Assembly (NCBI RefSeq): GCF_018128065.1
Contig: NZ_CP072359.1
Coordinates: 1,240,001 to 1,304,000 of the forward strand
DNA length: 64,000 bases
Origin: Prevotella melaninogenica
GTDB lineage: Bacteria; Bacteroidota; Bacteroidia; Bacteroidales; Bacteroidaceae
Direction of reading: 5' to 3'
Made by a program: the position numbers and the translations under genes. The notes beneath the pieces are model-generated. The model made no database searches. It was not told the DNA's origin and saw only the letters and a list, made by a program, of their open reading frames with translations. This document shows positions 17,768 to 26,687 of the stretch, piece after piece (position 1 is the first letter of the stretch; each line of letters opens with the position of its first letter).

Positions 17768-18852
17768 ATGACAAATAAAAGAACTTGCCTATATGACAAA
17801 CACGTTGCATTAGGCGCACAAATTACTCCTTTTGCAGGATTTGACATGCCAATCCAGTATACAGGAATTATCGAAGAACATAATGCTGTAAGAGAGAATT
17901 GTGGAGTATTTGATGTTTCACACATGGGAGAGGTGATTGTGTCTGGTCCTGAGGCAGACAGATTCATTAATCATATCTTTACAAATGACGTAAACGGACT
18001 CGCTGCGGGTAAAGTACTCTATGGTATGCTTTGCTATCCTGATGGCGGAGTTGTAGATGACACGTGTATTTGTAAACTTGACGACAAGCTATACCTCATG
18101 ACTATTAATGCTTCCAACATTGATAAGGACTTTACATGGATTAAACAGAATGCTGAGGGCTTTGATGTTGTTATTGAGAATAAAAGCGAAGACTACGGAC
18201 AATTGGCTATTCAAGGTTCAAAGGCAGAAAAATGTTAGAGGAAGTGCTTGGTCTTGATTGCAAAGAATTGAAGTTTTATGAGGTAAAACAGCTTCAAAAA
18301 GATGGATATGACGTTATCGTTTCACGCACAGGTTACACTGGCGAAGATGGCTTTGAAGTCTATGGTTCACCAGAATATATTGTTAAGATATGGGATAAAC
18401 TCATTGAAGCAGGAGTAAAACCTTGTGGTTTGGGTTGCCGTGATACATTGCGCTTTGAAGTTGGTATGCCACTCTATGGTAATGAACTCTCAGAAAAGAT
18501 CACGCCAGTTATGGCAGGCTTGTCAATGTTCGTGAAGTTTGACAAAGACGAGTTTATCGGTAAGGAAGTTCTCTTGAAGCAAAAGACAGAAGGTGTTAGC
18601 AAGAGACTACGTGGTATTGAATTGGATAACAATGCCATCCCACGCCACGGATACAAGGTGTTGAAAGACGGTGTAGAAGTAGGTGAAGTAACAACAGGAT
18701 ACCACCTCATCTCGGTTGATAAGAGTTGTGCTGTCGCTTTGGTTGACGCTTCTGTTCAAATGGGTGACAGAGTTGAGATTCAAATACGTAAGAAGACCTT
18801 CCCGGGAACAGTCGTAAAGAAGAAATTCTACGAGAACCATTATAAGAAATAA
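17768..18852 (+). pseudogene. gcvT: aminomethyltransferase (glycine cleavage T protein), split by a frameshift
   Basis: T protein takes the aminomethyl group from lipoyl-H protein and transfers it to tetrahydrofolate, releasing ammonia. The N-terminal part is 17768-18238 (156 residues, starting TCLYDKHVALGAQITPFAGFDMPIQY) and the C-terminal part is 18232-18852 (206 residues, with TGYTGEDGFEVY and the C-terminal beta-barrel). Together they make a normal-length GcvT of about 361 residues. At the joint the first frame ends GSKAEKC-stop, while the second continues MLEEVLGLD; adding one A to the run GAAAAATG restores GSKAEKMLEEVLG. The second part has its own ATG overlapping the first stop by 7 nt (ATGTTAG), so reinitiation is possible. 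It may be a sequencing error, a real mutation or translational recoding. Confidence 0.85.
18225..18238 (+). other. frameshift site in gcvT
   Basis: The run GCAGAAAAATGTTAG contains five A residues where the intact frame needs six. A -1 slip on the AAA codon would also rejoin the frames, but a canonical heptamer of the dnaX type (A AAA AAG) is not present. Confidence 0.8.
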
Positions 18853-18901
18853 GATTTACATTAAATCTATTAAGCTAATAAACATTCAAAGAAATAATAT
18901 T

Positions 18902-19282
18902 ATGGCAAAAGTAATTGAAGGACTCTACTATTCAGAGTCACATGAGTATGTTAAAGTAGTAGGCGGAGCTGGATATATCGGTATTACCGATTATGCACAA
19001 CATGCATTAGGAAACATTGTTTATGTTGATATGCCAGAGGTGGATGATGACATTGAAGTAGACGAAGATTTCGGTGCTATTGAGAGTGTTAAAGCCGCTT
19101 CCGACCTCAAGGCTCCTGTATCAGGCAAGGTCATTGAAGTCAATGAGGCTTTAGAAGATGAACCAGACCTCCTTAATAAGGATGCATACGAAAACTGGAT
19201 TATTAAAGTTGAACTTACAGATACTTCTGAACTAAAGAATCTTATGGATGCCAAGGGTTATGAGGCTTTCTGTGCAGATTAG
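18902..19282 (+). CDS. gcvH: glycine cleavage system H protein
   Basis: Lipoyl carrier protein that shuttles the aminomethyl group between P, T and L proteins. 126 residues; it starts AKVIEGLYYSESHEYVKV and holds the lipoylation site in AIESVKAASDLKAPVSG, with the modified Lys about residue 64. The C-terminus (LMDAKGYEAFCAD) is typical. It lies 49 bp after gcvT in the same operon. Full conservation of the carrier site argues that the glycine cleavage system is in use despite the gcvT frameshift. Confidence 0.97.
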   Translation: MAKVIEGLYYSESHEYVKVVGGAGYIGITDYAQHALGNIVYVDMPEVDDDIEVDEDFGAIESVKAASDLKAPVSGKVIEVNEALEDEPDLLNKDAYENWIIKVELTDTSELKNLMDAKGYEAFCAD

Positions 19283-19305
19283 AGTTCTAAGAATTAATTA
19301 TGTAG

Positions 19306-19361
19306 GCGTTTATAAATGCTAATAGGTGATGATGAAAAAGCCTATCATCATTTATAAACGC
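19306..19361 (+). promoter_or_regulatory. intra-operon hairpin between gcvH and gcvPA
   Basis: Perfect 13-bp stem GCGTTTATAAATG/CATTTATAAACGC, with an inner ATAGG/CCTAT helix in the loop. There is no U-run after it, so it is more likely an RNA-stability or processing element, or a leaky terminator that lowers expression of the distal genes, than a full terminator. Confidence 0.5.
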
Positions 19362-19408
19362 TTGCTTGTGTCTATATAAAGACAACTAACCTAAACATTC
19401 TTAAACAA

Positions 19409-20719
19409 ATGATTCATAAGTTTTTACCTCATACAAACGAGGATATACAACAGATGCTTGAGCGTATTGGTATAAGGAACCTTAATGATCTTTACGCAGA
19501 GGTTCCTGAGAGCATCCGTTTTAAGGGAGATTATGACATCCCAGAATCAATGAGCGAGTTGGAAATACGAGCTTTCTTTGAAAAGCTTGGACAAAAGAAT
19601 AATACGCTCATCTGCTTTGCTGGTGGTGGAGTTTATGACCACTATGCGCCAAGTGCCATTCAAAATCTTATCAGTCGTTCGGAGTTCCTAACATCCTACA
19701 CTCCTTATCAAGCTGAAATTTCACAAGGTACACTCCATTATATCTTTGAATTCCAAAGTATGATGGCAGAACTTACAGGCATGGATATTGCCAATGCCTC
19801 TATGTATGAAGGTACGACGGCCACTGCTGAGGCTATGATGGTAGCTTTTGATAATGCAAAGAAGGCTGACACTGTATTATACTCAGAGACATTGTGCAAA
19901 AATATCATTGGTGTGTTGAAGACCTACGCACATTTTCATGGTATCAAGCTCAAAGCTATTAAAGCCGTTGATGGTGTAACATCACATGACGACTTAAGGA
20001 GCCAAATGAAGGCTGGAGGTGTAGCAGGTGTCATCGTACAACAGCCTAATCGCCATGGTATTATTGAAGACTTCACGGGCTTTGCTGATACTTGTCATGA
20101 CGAAAAAGCACTGTTTATTATTAATAGTGTTGCTGCTGACCTTGCTTTGTTAAAGACACCGGGAGAATGGGGTGCCGACCTTGCAGTAGGTGACATTCAA
20201 AGTCTTGGTTTGCCAATGGCATTTGGTGGACCATACGCTGGCTATATGTGTTCAACTGAAAAGCTTATGCGTAAACTCCCGGGACGTATCGTTGGAAAGA
20301 CACTTGACAGCCGTGGACAACGTGTATTCGCCCTAACACTCCAAGCACGTGAGCAACATATCCGCCGCCAGAAAGCAACATCTAACATCTGTTCTAACCA
20401 GAGTTTGATGGCACTTTACGCTACGATCTACATGAGTATTATGGGTAAAGAAGGCGTAAAAGAAGCTGCTCAGATAAGTTATGATGGCGCACATTACCTT
20501 TGTGAGCAACTCGTTGGTACAGGGAAAGTTAAACTTGTTTATGATAAGCCTTTCTTTAACGAGTTCCTTATCCAATTAGAAGACTGCAACACCTTCTTTG
20601 ATAAAGCAATTAAGCAGGGTATTCTTCCTGGAATTAAGGTTGATGATGACAAGCTCCTTATTGCCGTAACAGAGAAACGTACGAAAGAGGAGATTGATAC
20701 ACTCGTCGGATTATTATAG
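19409..20719 (+). CDS. gcvPA: glycine dehydrogenase (decarboxylating) subunit 1
   Basis: First half of the split P protein, which with GcvPB decarboxylates glycine on a PLP cofactor. 436 residues, starting MIHKFLPHTNEDIQQMLERIG, with the typical FAGGGVYDHYAPSAIQNLISRSEF, YTPYQAEISQGTLHYIFEFQSMMAELTGMD and NASMYEGTTATAEAM blocks. The catalytic PLP Lys is in the other subunit. It precedes gcvPB by 31 bp. Split GcvP is the form found in Bacteroidetes, Firmicutes and Thermotoga. Confidence 0.97.
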   Translation: MIHKFLPHTNEDIQQMLERIGIRNLNDLYAEVPESIRFKGDYDIPESMSELEIRAFFEKLGQKNNTLICFAGGGVYDHYAPSAIQNLISRSEFLTSYTPYQAEISQGTLHYIFEFQSMMAELTGMDIANASMYEGTTATAEAMMVAFDNAKKADTVLYSETLCKNIIGVLKTYAHFHGIKLKAIKAVDGVTSHDDLRSQMKAGGVAGVIVQQPNRHGIIEDFTGFADTCHDEKALFIINSVAADLALLKTPGEWGADLAVGDIQSLGLPMAFGGPYAGYMCSTEKLMRKLPGRIVGKTLDSRGQRVFALTLQAREQHIRRQKATSNICSNQSLMALYATIYMSIMGKEGVKEAAQISYDGAHYLCEQLVGTGKVKLVYDKPFFNEFLIQLEDCNTFFDKAIKQGILPGIKVDDDKLLIAVTEKRTKEEIDTLVGLL

Positions 20720-20750
20720 TCACACTAAGTTTTTCTAAATCTAAGCAACA

Positions 20751-22241
20751 ATGAACAATAAACTATATGGAAATCTGATATTTGAATTGTCACATCCGGG
20801 AAGAAGAGCTTACAGTCTCCCAGAGAATCGTTTTGGACATCATTCTTTACCCGACTTCTGCAAACGAGAGAAAAATGCAGAACTACCTGAATGTGACGAA
20901 TTGACGGTTATACGGCATTATACAAACCATAGTGAAAATAACTTTGGCGTTGATAATGGCTTTTATCCTTTGGGTTCTTGTACGATGAAGTATAACCCTG
21001 TCATTAATGAAGAGATAGCATCAATGCCATCTTTTACATCTCTTCATCCACAACAGCCAGCTGAAACTGTTCAGGGCGCATTGGAAGTGGAATACAATAT
21101 CCAACGTGCACTTGCATCTATTACAGGTATGGCGGATGTTACACTCAACCCATACGCAGGTGCTCATGGTGAGTTAACTGGCTTGATGCTTATCGCATCT
21201 TATCATCAACAGCGTGGTGACACGAAACGTACAAAGGTTATCGTACCAGACTCGGCTCATGGTACTAACCCCGCCTCTGCTGCAGTATGTGGATTTGAGA
21301 TTGTGGAAGTAAAAAGTACAGCTGACGGTCTTGTTGATGTTAAAGACTTAAAACCTCTCTTAGGCGACGACATTGCTGGCATGATGATGACAAATCCTAA
21401 CACCTTAGGGCTCTTTGAGAAAGATATTCCGGAGATTGCAAAACTCATACATGATTGTGGCGGTCTGCTATATTATGATGGTGCAAACCTCAACCCATTG
21501 TTAGGTGCAGCACGCCCTGGTGACATGGGATTTGATGTTATTCACCTCAACCTTCATAAAACATTCTCCACACCTCATGGTGGAGGTGGTCCCGGTGCTG
21601 GTCCTGTTGGTGTCTGCGAAAAGTTGATACCATTCCTACCAAAGCCTCATGTAAGAAAGACGGAGGATGGATTTGTGATTGATAATCCAGATACTACAGG
21701 AGAGTTCTCAAGTGCAAACATCCGCATTAGTGGCTATCTCGGTAACTTCCTCGTTATACTTCGTGCCTATACATACATTCTTACACTTGGCAAAAAGCAT
21801 CTCAAGGAGGTTGGACCATTTGCAACTCTAAATGCAAACTACATCAAGGAATGTCTGAAAGATGTTTATGAACTTCCTATTGACACCCTTTGCAAGCATG
21901 AGTTTGTATTCGATGGTCTGAAGGATAAGAGTACAGGTATTACAACGATGGATGTTGCAAAACGTTTACTCGATTATGGTTATCATGCTCCAACAATATA
22001 CTTCCCACTGCTGTTCCATGAGGCAATGATGATTGAGCCAACAGAAACAGAGAGTAAGGACACGATTGATGGCTTTATCGAGGTTATGCATACCATTGCC
22101 AAGGAGGCTCAAGAAAATCCGGAACTTGTAAAGGGAGCACCATACGACACCCCTATTGGACGTGTAGATGACGTACTCGCTGCCAAGCATCCAATTCTTA
22201 CTTATCGTCAGCTTATCAACGATATGCAAGAAGATGTATAG
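20751..22241 (+). CDS. gcvPB: glycine dehydrogenase (decarboxylating) subunit 2
   Basis: PLP-binding half of the P protein. 496 residues; the conserved [32 protein letters not shown] and the Schiff-base region [23 protein letters not shown] (Lys near residue 270) are all intact. It lies between gcvPA and lpd, spaced by 31 and 37 bp, in the same operon. Confidence 0.97.
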   Translation: MNNKLYGNLIFELSHPGRRAYSLPENRFGHHSLPDFCKREKNAELPECDELTVIRHYTNHSENNFGVDNGFYPLGSCTMKYNPVINEEIASMPSFTSLHPQQPAETVQGALEVEYNIQRALASITGMADVTLNPYAGAHGELTGLMLIASYHQQRGDTKRTKVIVPDSAHGTNPASAAVCGFEIVEVKSTADGLVDVKDLKPLLGDDIAGMMMTNPNTLGLFEKDIPEIAKLIHDCGGLLYYDGANLNPLLGAARPGDMGFDVIHLNLHKTFSTPHGGGGPGAGPVGVCEKLIPFLPKPHVRKTEDGFVIDNPDTTGEFSSANIRISGYLGNFLVILRAYTYILTLGKKHLKEVGPFATLNANYIKECLKDVYELPIDTLCKHEFVFDGLKDKSTGITTMDVAKRLLDYGYHAPTIYFPLLFHEAMMIEPTETESKDTIDGFIEVMHTIAKEAQENPELVKGAPYDTPIGRVDDVLAAKHPILTYRQLINDMQEDV

Positions 22242-22278
22242 CAATTATACATTAAATACTCTAACTCTATAATAGAGC

Positions 22279-23649
22279 TTGAATATGAAAAAGACAAATC
22301 TATTAATAATCGGTTCGGGACCTGGTGGTTACCGAACCGCTTCCTATGCCGCTCAAAATGGTTTGGAAGTTACAATTATTGAGAAAGCACAACCCGGTGG
22401 AACCTGCCTGAATGCGGGTTGTATCCCAACCAAGTGCCTTGCACATGATGCAGAGTTACGCCTTACGACTTCCTCTCTTTACGATACGACTCTCCCACTC
22501 GATTTTACAAAGGTAATGGAGAGAAAGGAAGGGGTCATTAATCAACTTAGAGAGGGTGTAAGTTCTTTACTCAGTCAGGCTGGAATAAACTTTATAATAG
22601 GTGAGGCTCGATTTATTTCAGACCATGTCATTGAGGTGAATGGCGAACAGATAGAAGCCGAGCATATCATAATAGCTACCGGATCACGTTCAAAGATGCC
22701 ACCTTTCATGAGCGAAGAAGACTTCGTAAATCAGTCTAAAACAACACAAAACATTGTTACATCAACTGAATTACTTTCTATCGAGAAAGTTCCTCAACGC
22801 CTCACGATTATTGGTGCCGGAGTTATTGGAATGGAGTTTGCCTCTGCTTTCTCTGCTTTTGGCAGTGAAGTGACTGTCATAGAGTTTATGAAAGAATGCC
22901 TCCCTCCTATTGATAGTGACATCGCAAAGCGTTTAAGAAAGACGTTGGAGAAACGAGGTGTGAACTTCTATATGCAGAGTGCGGTTAAACAGATTGTATC
23001 ACCTGCTGAGAGTGGACAAGAGTTTACAACGGTAATATTCGATAAAAAGGGTAAAGAAGAAAGCGTTGAAACCGACCTTGTATTGATTGCTACTGGTAGA
23101 CAAGCCAACTTCGACAATATTGGTCTTGAAACAACTGGTATAGAAACAACATCTAAAGGCATTGTAGTTGATGACAACATGGAAACCAATGTCAAGGGAG
23201 TCTATGCCATCGGTGATGTCAATGCTCGTCAAATGTTAGCTCATGCAGCAACCTTCCAAGGCTTCCGTGCTGTCAATCATATTCTCGGAAAGAAAGACAA
23301 CATTCGTCTTGATATTATGCCTTCTGCTATCTTTACATATCCAGAAGCAGCTTGCGTAGGTAAGACTGAAGACCAGTGTAAAGCCGAAGAAATCAAGTAC
23401 ACTACTCGAAAAGGCTTCTATCGTGCTAATGGTAAGGCTTTAAGCATGGAAGAAACGGAAGGCATGATAAAGGTGTTGATAGCTGAAGATAGCTCTATAT
23501 TAGGTGCACATTCCTATGGTGCACATTCTGCTGACCTCATTCAAGAAGTTGCAACTTTAATGAATTGTGATGCTAAATTGGATAAAATACGCGACATCAT
23601 TCATATCCATCCAACGCTGAGTGAGATTCTGCAAGATGCACTCCTATAA
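22279..23649 (+). CDS. lpd: dihydrolipoyl dehydrogenase (L protein)
   Basis: FAD flavoenzyme that reoxidises the dihydrolipoyl arm of GcvH with NAD+. 456 residues with GSGPGGYRTASYAA (FAD), the redox disulfide GGTCLNAGCIPTK (Cys about 43 and 48), the NAD-binding GAGVIGMEFASAFSAFGSEVTVIE, GDVNARQMLAHAA and the C-terminal His/Glu pair in HIHPTLSEI. It starts at the second Met codon pair of MNMKKTNLL; either start is possible. As last gene of the gcv operon it most likely serves glycine cleavage rather than a 2-oxoacid dehydrogenase. Confidence 0.96.
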   Translation: MNMKKTNLLIIGSGPGGYRTASYAAQNGLEVTIIEKAQPGGTCLNAGCIPTKCLAHDAELRLTTSSLYDTTLPLDFTKVMERKEGVINQLREGVSSLLSQAGINFIIGEARFISDHVIEVNGEQIEAEHIIIATGSRSKMPPFMSEEDFVNQSKTTQNIVTSTELLSIEKVPQRLTIIGAGVIGMEFASAFSAFGSEVTVIEFMKECLPPIDSDIAKRLRKTLEKRGVNFYMQSAVKQIVSPAESGQEFTTVIFDKKGKEESVETDLVLIATGRQANFDNIGLETTGIETTSKGIVVDDNMETNVKGVYAIGDVNARQMLAHAATFQGFRAVNHILGKKDNIRLDIMPSAIFTYPEAACVGKTEDQCKAEEIKYTTRKGFYRANGKALSMEETEGMIKVLIAEDSSILGAHSYGAHSADLIQEVATLMNCDAKLDKIRDIIHIHPTLSEILQDALL

Positions 23650-23656
23650 AATAAAA

Positions 23657-23738
23657 ATTGGTTCATTAGAACACAACGTTTATTCTTGTTGTTAAGTTAA
23701 TAACTATACAAAACCTATTTAGGTTCTAATGAACCGAT
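23657..23738. repeat. short inverted-repeat element after lpd
   Basis: ATTGGTTCATTAGAAC at the left and its complement with one mismatch at the right flank about 50 bp of AT-rich DNA. The loop is too long for an ordinary terminator; it might be a tiny inverted-repeat element or simply the end of the gcv transcript. Confidence 0.45.
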
Positions 23739-23861
23739 TTAAGTTAAAGATAAAAAGAAAAAGTTACTCTGTCACTATATCCTTCAGTCTCTTTATTCTG
23801 TCTTTCTACTTTGCCTTTTCTCGGTTATTCTGTCTAATTTCTATATTTCTTTAAGATTTCC

Positions 23862-23892
23862 TTGCCCATTCTAAAAAGATGTCTTACCTTTG
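23862..23892 (+). promoter_or_regulatory. promoter of the fimbrillin-like operon
   Basis: -33 TTG (23862-23864), 20-bp spacer, -7 TACCTTTG (23885-23892). Transcription should start near 23898, leaving a leader of about 520 nt before the first accepted gene at 24421. Confidence 0.75.
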
Positions 23893-24003
23893 CAGCCGTG
23901 AGCAAATTAGCAATGACATATCAGACCAATTCTGCACAGCAAAGAAACTTTGATTTCTTTGCCTTTTTTAGTGCTTTATATTTGGTAATTTCAGATATTT
24001 TGC

Positions 24004-24036
<33 letters not shown>

Positions 24037-24107
24037 CGCTACTAACGTCTAAGCCAACATTTTTTGTTTTATCCTACGCGCGCGCGAAGCGTGGCGCAAC
24101 CCCTGTA

Positions 24108-24146
24108 AACAAAGGACTTCACGGAGTTTCCTTTGTTCGCTTTTTT
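24108..24146 (+). terminator. terminator-like hairpin (attenuator candidate) in the leader
   Basis: AACAAAGGA (24108-24116) pairs with TCCTTTGTT (24129-24137), then CGC and six T residues. It lies after the promoter and before the genes, inside the open leader frame, so translation of the leader peptide could block its folding. Confidence 0.55.
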
Positions 24147-24260
24147 GTGCTCGTTTGCGAGCTGTCAAGAAAGCAAAATAAGAACGTTTTAAGCACTGAT
24201 TTTATCACAAAAGATAATTGTAATTCTCTGATAATAGTTTGTTTTCTCTCGTTGATTTCT

Positions 24261-24292
24261 CAGGCAGGCAGCAGTGATATGCTGTCTGCCTG
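24261..24292 (+). promoter_or_regulatory. strong hairpin in the leader
   Basis: CAGGCAGGCAGCA pairs with TGCTGTCTGCCTG (one G-U) around a 6-nt loop. No T-run. A smaller stem GTGGC/GCCAC follows at 24359-24376, close to the first gene. Confidence 0.55.
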
Positions 24293-24420
24293 TAGAGAGG
24301 GAGAGGGCAAGCAATCAGAAAGGATAAATAATGAGTTCGTCAGGATGTATATATAAAGGTGGCGTAATGAAGCCACATCTATAGAACAGTAACAACTATT
24401 TTTAATCAAATCAAAAAGCA

Positions 24421-24627
24421 ATGAGAAAGAAACAAGAAAAGAAGGTTTATTCTGCACCACGTTGCACGATAATCCAAGTAAGCGAAACCACTTATTTGAT
24501 GGACACTTCTTTCCCCAGTCAGCACAACCCAGCCCAACCAGGCGGAACCTTTGGTGATGCAAAGCAGGCTCCAAGCTGGATGACTGAAAGCGAAGAAGCA
24601 ACAGAGCATTCTTCATGGGAAGACTAA
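24421..24627 (+). CDS. small hydrophilic protein of unknown function before a fimbrillin-like gene
   Basis: 68 residues, no signal peptide: MRKKQEKKVYSAPRCTIIQV, then SETTYLMDTSFPSQHN, a Pro/Gly middle and an acidic C-terminal tail rich in Glu and Ser. I recall similar short proteins (basic start, a Y-x-x-P-x-C or T segment followed by LM-x-x-S) in front of surface lipoprotein genes in Prevotella, but no function is known to me. It lies 55 bp before the lipoprotein gene on the same strand, so the two are likely co-transcribed from the long leader. Confidence 0.65.
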   Translation: MRKKQEKKVYSAPRCTIIQVSETTYLMDTSFPSQHNPAQPGGTFGDAKQAPSWMTESEEATEHSSWED

Positions 24628-24682
24628 GAGAGAGTTATTAACCAAGTAAAGAAAACAAAATCACAAAAAGAAGAAACAGACA

Positions 24683-26248
24683 ATGAAAAAGAAATTATTC
24701 AAGACCCGGCTGCTTTCATTCGCAGCTTTCTGCGGGCTCACATTCGCGTTTGCATCCTGTGCCAATGAAGACGTAGCGCAGAACCCAAACAACACAGATA
24801 ACGACAAGAACCTGACAACCTTTACTGCAGGTGCCCCCTCAACGCGTACCTCAATGGAAAGCGATGGCAAGTTCTTTTGGGAAGCAGGCGATAAGATTTG
24901 GGTAAAAGATGATAACGGTACATGGCAACAAAGTAGCAACGCCCCTACAGCAAAGACTGCCAGCTTTAAGTTTAAAGTACCCGGTAACTTTACACAAAGC
25001 AGCAGCTATAAGGTTTACTACCCTGGTAAGAATGGAAATCGAGACAAAGTAACCATCCCAGCAAACCAGAGTCAATTAGAGCCAAATACCACCGCCCACT
25101 TTGGCACATCAGGCGATTGCGGTATGGCTGATGCATCAAAGCAGTCAAACGGCTCGTTTGCTTTTACGCTTGATCACAAGGCAGCTTACTTGCTTCTTTT
25201 GCCACGTACAGCCAATACAATCTTGCATGACTGCTACTTGACAAAGGTAGAGATAAACTCTGATAATGACATCACTAGTACATATACCCTTGACCCAACA
25301 ACAGGCGAACTAACAGGTACTGGTACAGGTAAGCAGATTATTCTCACGACAAAGGGTAGCGGAACATACGCTAACGGTTTCCCTTTAACTAACAACTCCG
25401 CAAGTGCTGCTACCAATGGTTCTTACGTTGTAATAAAGCCGGGCACCCATACGCTAAAGATACGTTATTGGGTGAAGGACATTGTAACACGTGTGGAAGG
25501 AACTATAACCAAGACTTTGTCATCAGCTACCTATGACCAAAACAAATATTATAACATCACTGCTAACCTCAACGTAAAGGATTACGACGGCGACCATTAC
25601 TATATGTGGGATGCTCAGGATCAATACTGGAAAGGACATGAATGGTGGTCAACTAATAAAGATCAGCCTGTGTTGAATGGCGGTAGTAATCCAAACTACC
25701 CCCAGAGCAACACAGACACTCGTTACTACAACGAGAGTTACCCAGGTAACGACATAAGCAATCCCGCTACTCACACCTCATGCAAAGACCTCCCCAACGC
25801 TAACGAGATGTCGTGGTATTGCATGTTTGGTGATCCACGTTGGGATGGTGATGAATTATGGACAACTATGGGTCATTTATATAAAGGCGGCATGTGGTTT
25901 AAGAAGAAGTCCGTGCTGCAAGCCGAACATCATTACGATACCGAGAAATCTGCCGACGGTACAACCGACATACGCACAACCACCAAAACCTACAGGAACC
26001 GCAACAGTAGTATCAACACCTCTGGGCTTCCTTCTGCTGCTGACGCAGGTAATTATTTCTACCTGCCCGCCTTGGGTGGCTACCACTTTGGTCAGCTGTA
26101 CAGCGTTGGCGACGCTGGCGCCTATTGGACGTCAAGTGCTTACCCATGGAGCGGCAACACCGCGTACCACCTGCTCTTCTTAAGTAGTGACGTCTACGTG
26201 ACCTACTATCACCGCAGCGACGGGATCAGGGTCGGTGGGTTCGAGTAG
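24683..26248 (+). CDS. fimbrillin-like surface lipoprotein with a lectin-like (FISUMP-type) C-terminus
   Basis: 521 residues. A lipoprotein signal peptide ends at FAFASC (Cys26 would be lipidated). Residues about 40-310 resemble the fimbrillin/Mfa-like N-terminal fold of Bacteroidetes: FTAGAPSTRTSMESDGKFFW, then EAGDKIWV and YYPGK. From about residue 365 the protein changes to a domain with SWYCMFGDPRWDGDELW, LPALGGYHFGQLYSVGDAGAYWTSSAYPW and a terminal SDGIRVGGFE; the pattern of a Trp-Ser-Ser block followed by alternating aromatic/Ser residues and a final G-x-x-V-x is that of the C-type-lectin-like Fibrobacter major paralogous domain, also used by retroelement-diversified proteins. The last 148 nt are clearly GC-rich (87 G or C by hand count) against an AT-rich surrounding. 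Likely a surface adhesin; ligand unknown. Confidence 0.75.
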   Translation: MKKKLFKTRLLSFAAFCGLTFAFASCANEDVAQNPNNTDNDKNLTTFTAGAPSTRTSMESDGKFFWEAGDKIWVKDDNGTWQQSSNAPTAKTASFKFKVPGNFTQSSSYKVYYPGKNGNRDKVTIPANQSQLEPNTTAHFGTSGDCGMADASKQSNGSFAFTLDHKAAYLLLLPRTANTILHDCYLTKVEINSDNDITSTYTLDPTTGELTGTGTGKQIILTTKGSGTYANGFPLTNNSASAATNGSYVVIKPGTHTLKIRYWVKDIVTRVEGTITKTLSSATYDQNKYYNITANLNVKDYDGDHYYMWDAQDQYWKGHEWWSTNKDQPVLNGGSNPNYPQSNTDTRYYNESYPGNDISNPATHTSCKDLPNANEMSWYCMFGDPRWDGDELWTTMGHLYKGGMWFKKKSVLQAEHHYDTEKSADGTTDIRTTTKTYRNRNSSINTSGLPSAADAGNYFYLPALGGYHFGQLYSVGDAGAYWTSSAYPWSGNTAYHLLFLSSDVYVTYYHRSDGIRVGGFE

Positions 26249-26267
26249 TCCTAAAACCCCACCCCGA

Positions 26268-26286
26268 CCCTCCCCAAAGGGGAGGG
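26268..26286. repeat. CCCTCCCC-AAA-GGGGAGGG palindrome
   Basis: Perfect 8-bp stem with a 3-nt loop, preceded by ACCCCACCCCGA. This GC-rich palindrome type recurs in Prevotella and Bacteroides genomes downstream of genes. It lies 20 bp after the lipoprotein stop and may limit 3' decay or act as a weak terminator; no T-run follows. Confidence 0.7.
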
Positions 26287-26324
26287 AGTGCCTAACGGGA
26301 TAAAAGAAGTAAATAAGCAAACCG

Positions 26325-26452
26325 TTTGAAGAAAATTTCTAACGGGTCGGAAGAAAATTTCTCTACGGTGAGAAATTTACGTAGCTACGGTTGGAAAGAA
26401 ATTTTTCACAAAGGAAAATTTTCTTCTGACCGTAGGAAAATTTAAAGCCCTC
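26325..26452. repeat. cluster of GAAGAAAATTT repeats, direct and inverted
   Basis: GAAGAAAATTTCT occurs at 26328 and 26350, and in inverted form as AAAATTTTCTTC at 26415. CTACGGT occurs at 26363 and 26384 and inverted (ACCGTAG) at 26429. Together they give one large imperfect stem (GGTCGGAAGAAAATTT with AAAATTTTCTTCTGACC). The rest of 26453-26687 shows no gene and no clear promoter. Confidence 0.6.
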
Positions 26453-26687
26453 CTTTGTCTCTGAAAATAGATAGCTGGAAGTTACAATTTTCTTTAAACG
26501 GAAATACTATTATCTTGAGGACAAAGAAGAGTTCTAACCAGAAAAACAAAGAGAAAAACATTGACACAACAAACCGAATAAAACCTTATTCAGACGAAAA
26601 CATGAAAAACGGAGAATAAACCATGGAACAAACCAAGGTGTAAATGCCGTAAAAACTTAAATATTTACTTTTAAAAACAAAACAATT

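Noticed and set aside
23657..23738. Intrinsic terminator of the gcv operon
   Set aside because: The arms are separated by about 50 nt and no T-run follows, so it is recorded only as an inverted repeat.
23862..23912. TTG start of the long leader frame at 23862
   Set aside because: It lies on the -33 element of the promoter, upstream of any transcript.
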